Shown one piece after another: positions 6,859 through 6,998 of a stretch of DNA of 6,998 nucleotides (positions are counted from its first letter, which is position 1; every line of letters starts with the position of its first letter). The notes below the pieces were generated by a model. It was not told the DNA's origin and did not search any database. It worked only from the letters and a program-made list of their open reading frames with translations. Both the position numbers and the translations under genes were made by a program. The stretch lies in contig JABDPP010000232.1 in NCBI GenBank assembly GCA_013042765.1, positions 1 through 6,998 on the forward strand, in the 5' to 3' direction. The stretch is from Litoreibacter sp. (lineage in GTDB: Bacteria; Pseudomonadota; Alphaproteobacteria; Rhodobacterales; Rhodobacteraceae).

Positions 6859-6998
6859 ATGTTCCTGTTCCAGAAAAAGAAGTCCCAGATGGTTGCTGCC
6901 GATGCCGCTCTGCCTGGGCGTACAAGCCCGATCCCGACCGCTCCGATACACGCCGTTTCGGGCCTGTCGCTGACCCGTGAGGTGCCCGAGGGTATGGA
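6859..6998 (+). CDS. msrA: Peptide methionine sulfoxide reductase A, N-terminal part (3' partial)
   Basis: MsrA reduces methionine-S-sulfoxide in proteins back to methionine, repairing oxidative damage with electrons from thioredoxin. Only the first 46 codons are visible: MFLFQKKKSQM, then ALPGRTSPIPTAPIHAV and a region ending REVPEGM(E). This ALPGR..PI..P.H.V....L....PEGME pattern is the N-terminal extension of alphaproteobacterial MsrA proteins, which comes just before the catalytic GCFWG motif; the catalytic cysteine is outside the window. The ATG at 6859 is preferred because AGGAG (6845-6849) lies 9 nt upstream. An in-frame ATG at 6826 would add 11 residues but has no ribosome binding site. 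The 54-bp gap to the MFS gene has no terminator. Confidence 0.82.
   Translation, partial: MFLFQKKKSQMVAADAALPGRTSPIPTAPIHAVSGLSLTREVPEGM

Noticed and set aside
1..6998. Search for mobile elements, CRISPR repeats, tRNA genes and attachment sites
   Set aside because: No transposase, integrase, spaced direct repeats or tRNA-like cloverleaf was seen. The gene content and composition look like stable core chromosome.

Overview
The window looks like chromosomal DNA from an alphaproteobacterium, most likely of the Rhodobacteraceae (Roseobacter/Rhodobacter group). The reasons are the GC-rich codon use, the cysteine-free S4 protein typical of the class, a Hint_2-type protein of a kind common in that family, a fused 5-oxoprolinase, and an MsrA N-terminus of alphaproteobacterial style. 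This placement is inferred by reading, not from a database search. All supported genes are on the + strand.

Layout: (1) 1-3528 is the 3' part of a fused HyuA-HyuB type 5-oxoprolinase whose first ~25 codons lie before the window. (2) 3529-3631 is a short AT-richer intergenic stretch with overlapping palindromes and an unusual cluster of GANTC sites. (3) 3632-4639 encodes a Hint-domain protein with an intact candidate nucleophile cysteine. (4) 4640-4841 holds a near-consensus sigma70-type promoter followed by a leader that can fold into a three-way junction plus a hairpin just before the ribosome binding site of rpsD. (5) 4842-5462 is rpsD (ribosomal protein S4), closed by a strong intrinsic terminator at 5485-5509. 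(6) 5560-6804 is a 12-TM MFS-like permease of unknown substrate. (7) 6859-6998 is the start of msrA (peptide methionine sulfoxide reductase A), which runs off the window.

The genes do not form one pathway. OplA recycles 5-oxoproline to glutamate; the Hint protein has its own upstream region; rpsD is a single-gene transcription unit with its own promoter and terminator; the MFS gene and msrA are close enough to be co-transcribed. The points most worth a second look are the structured rpsD leader (a candidate S4 autoregulatory RNA) and the five GANTC (CcrM-type methylation) sites packed into 58 bp in front of the Hint gene. I did not find an obvious multi-gene novel system such as a defence, mobile or CRISPR locus.
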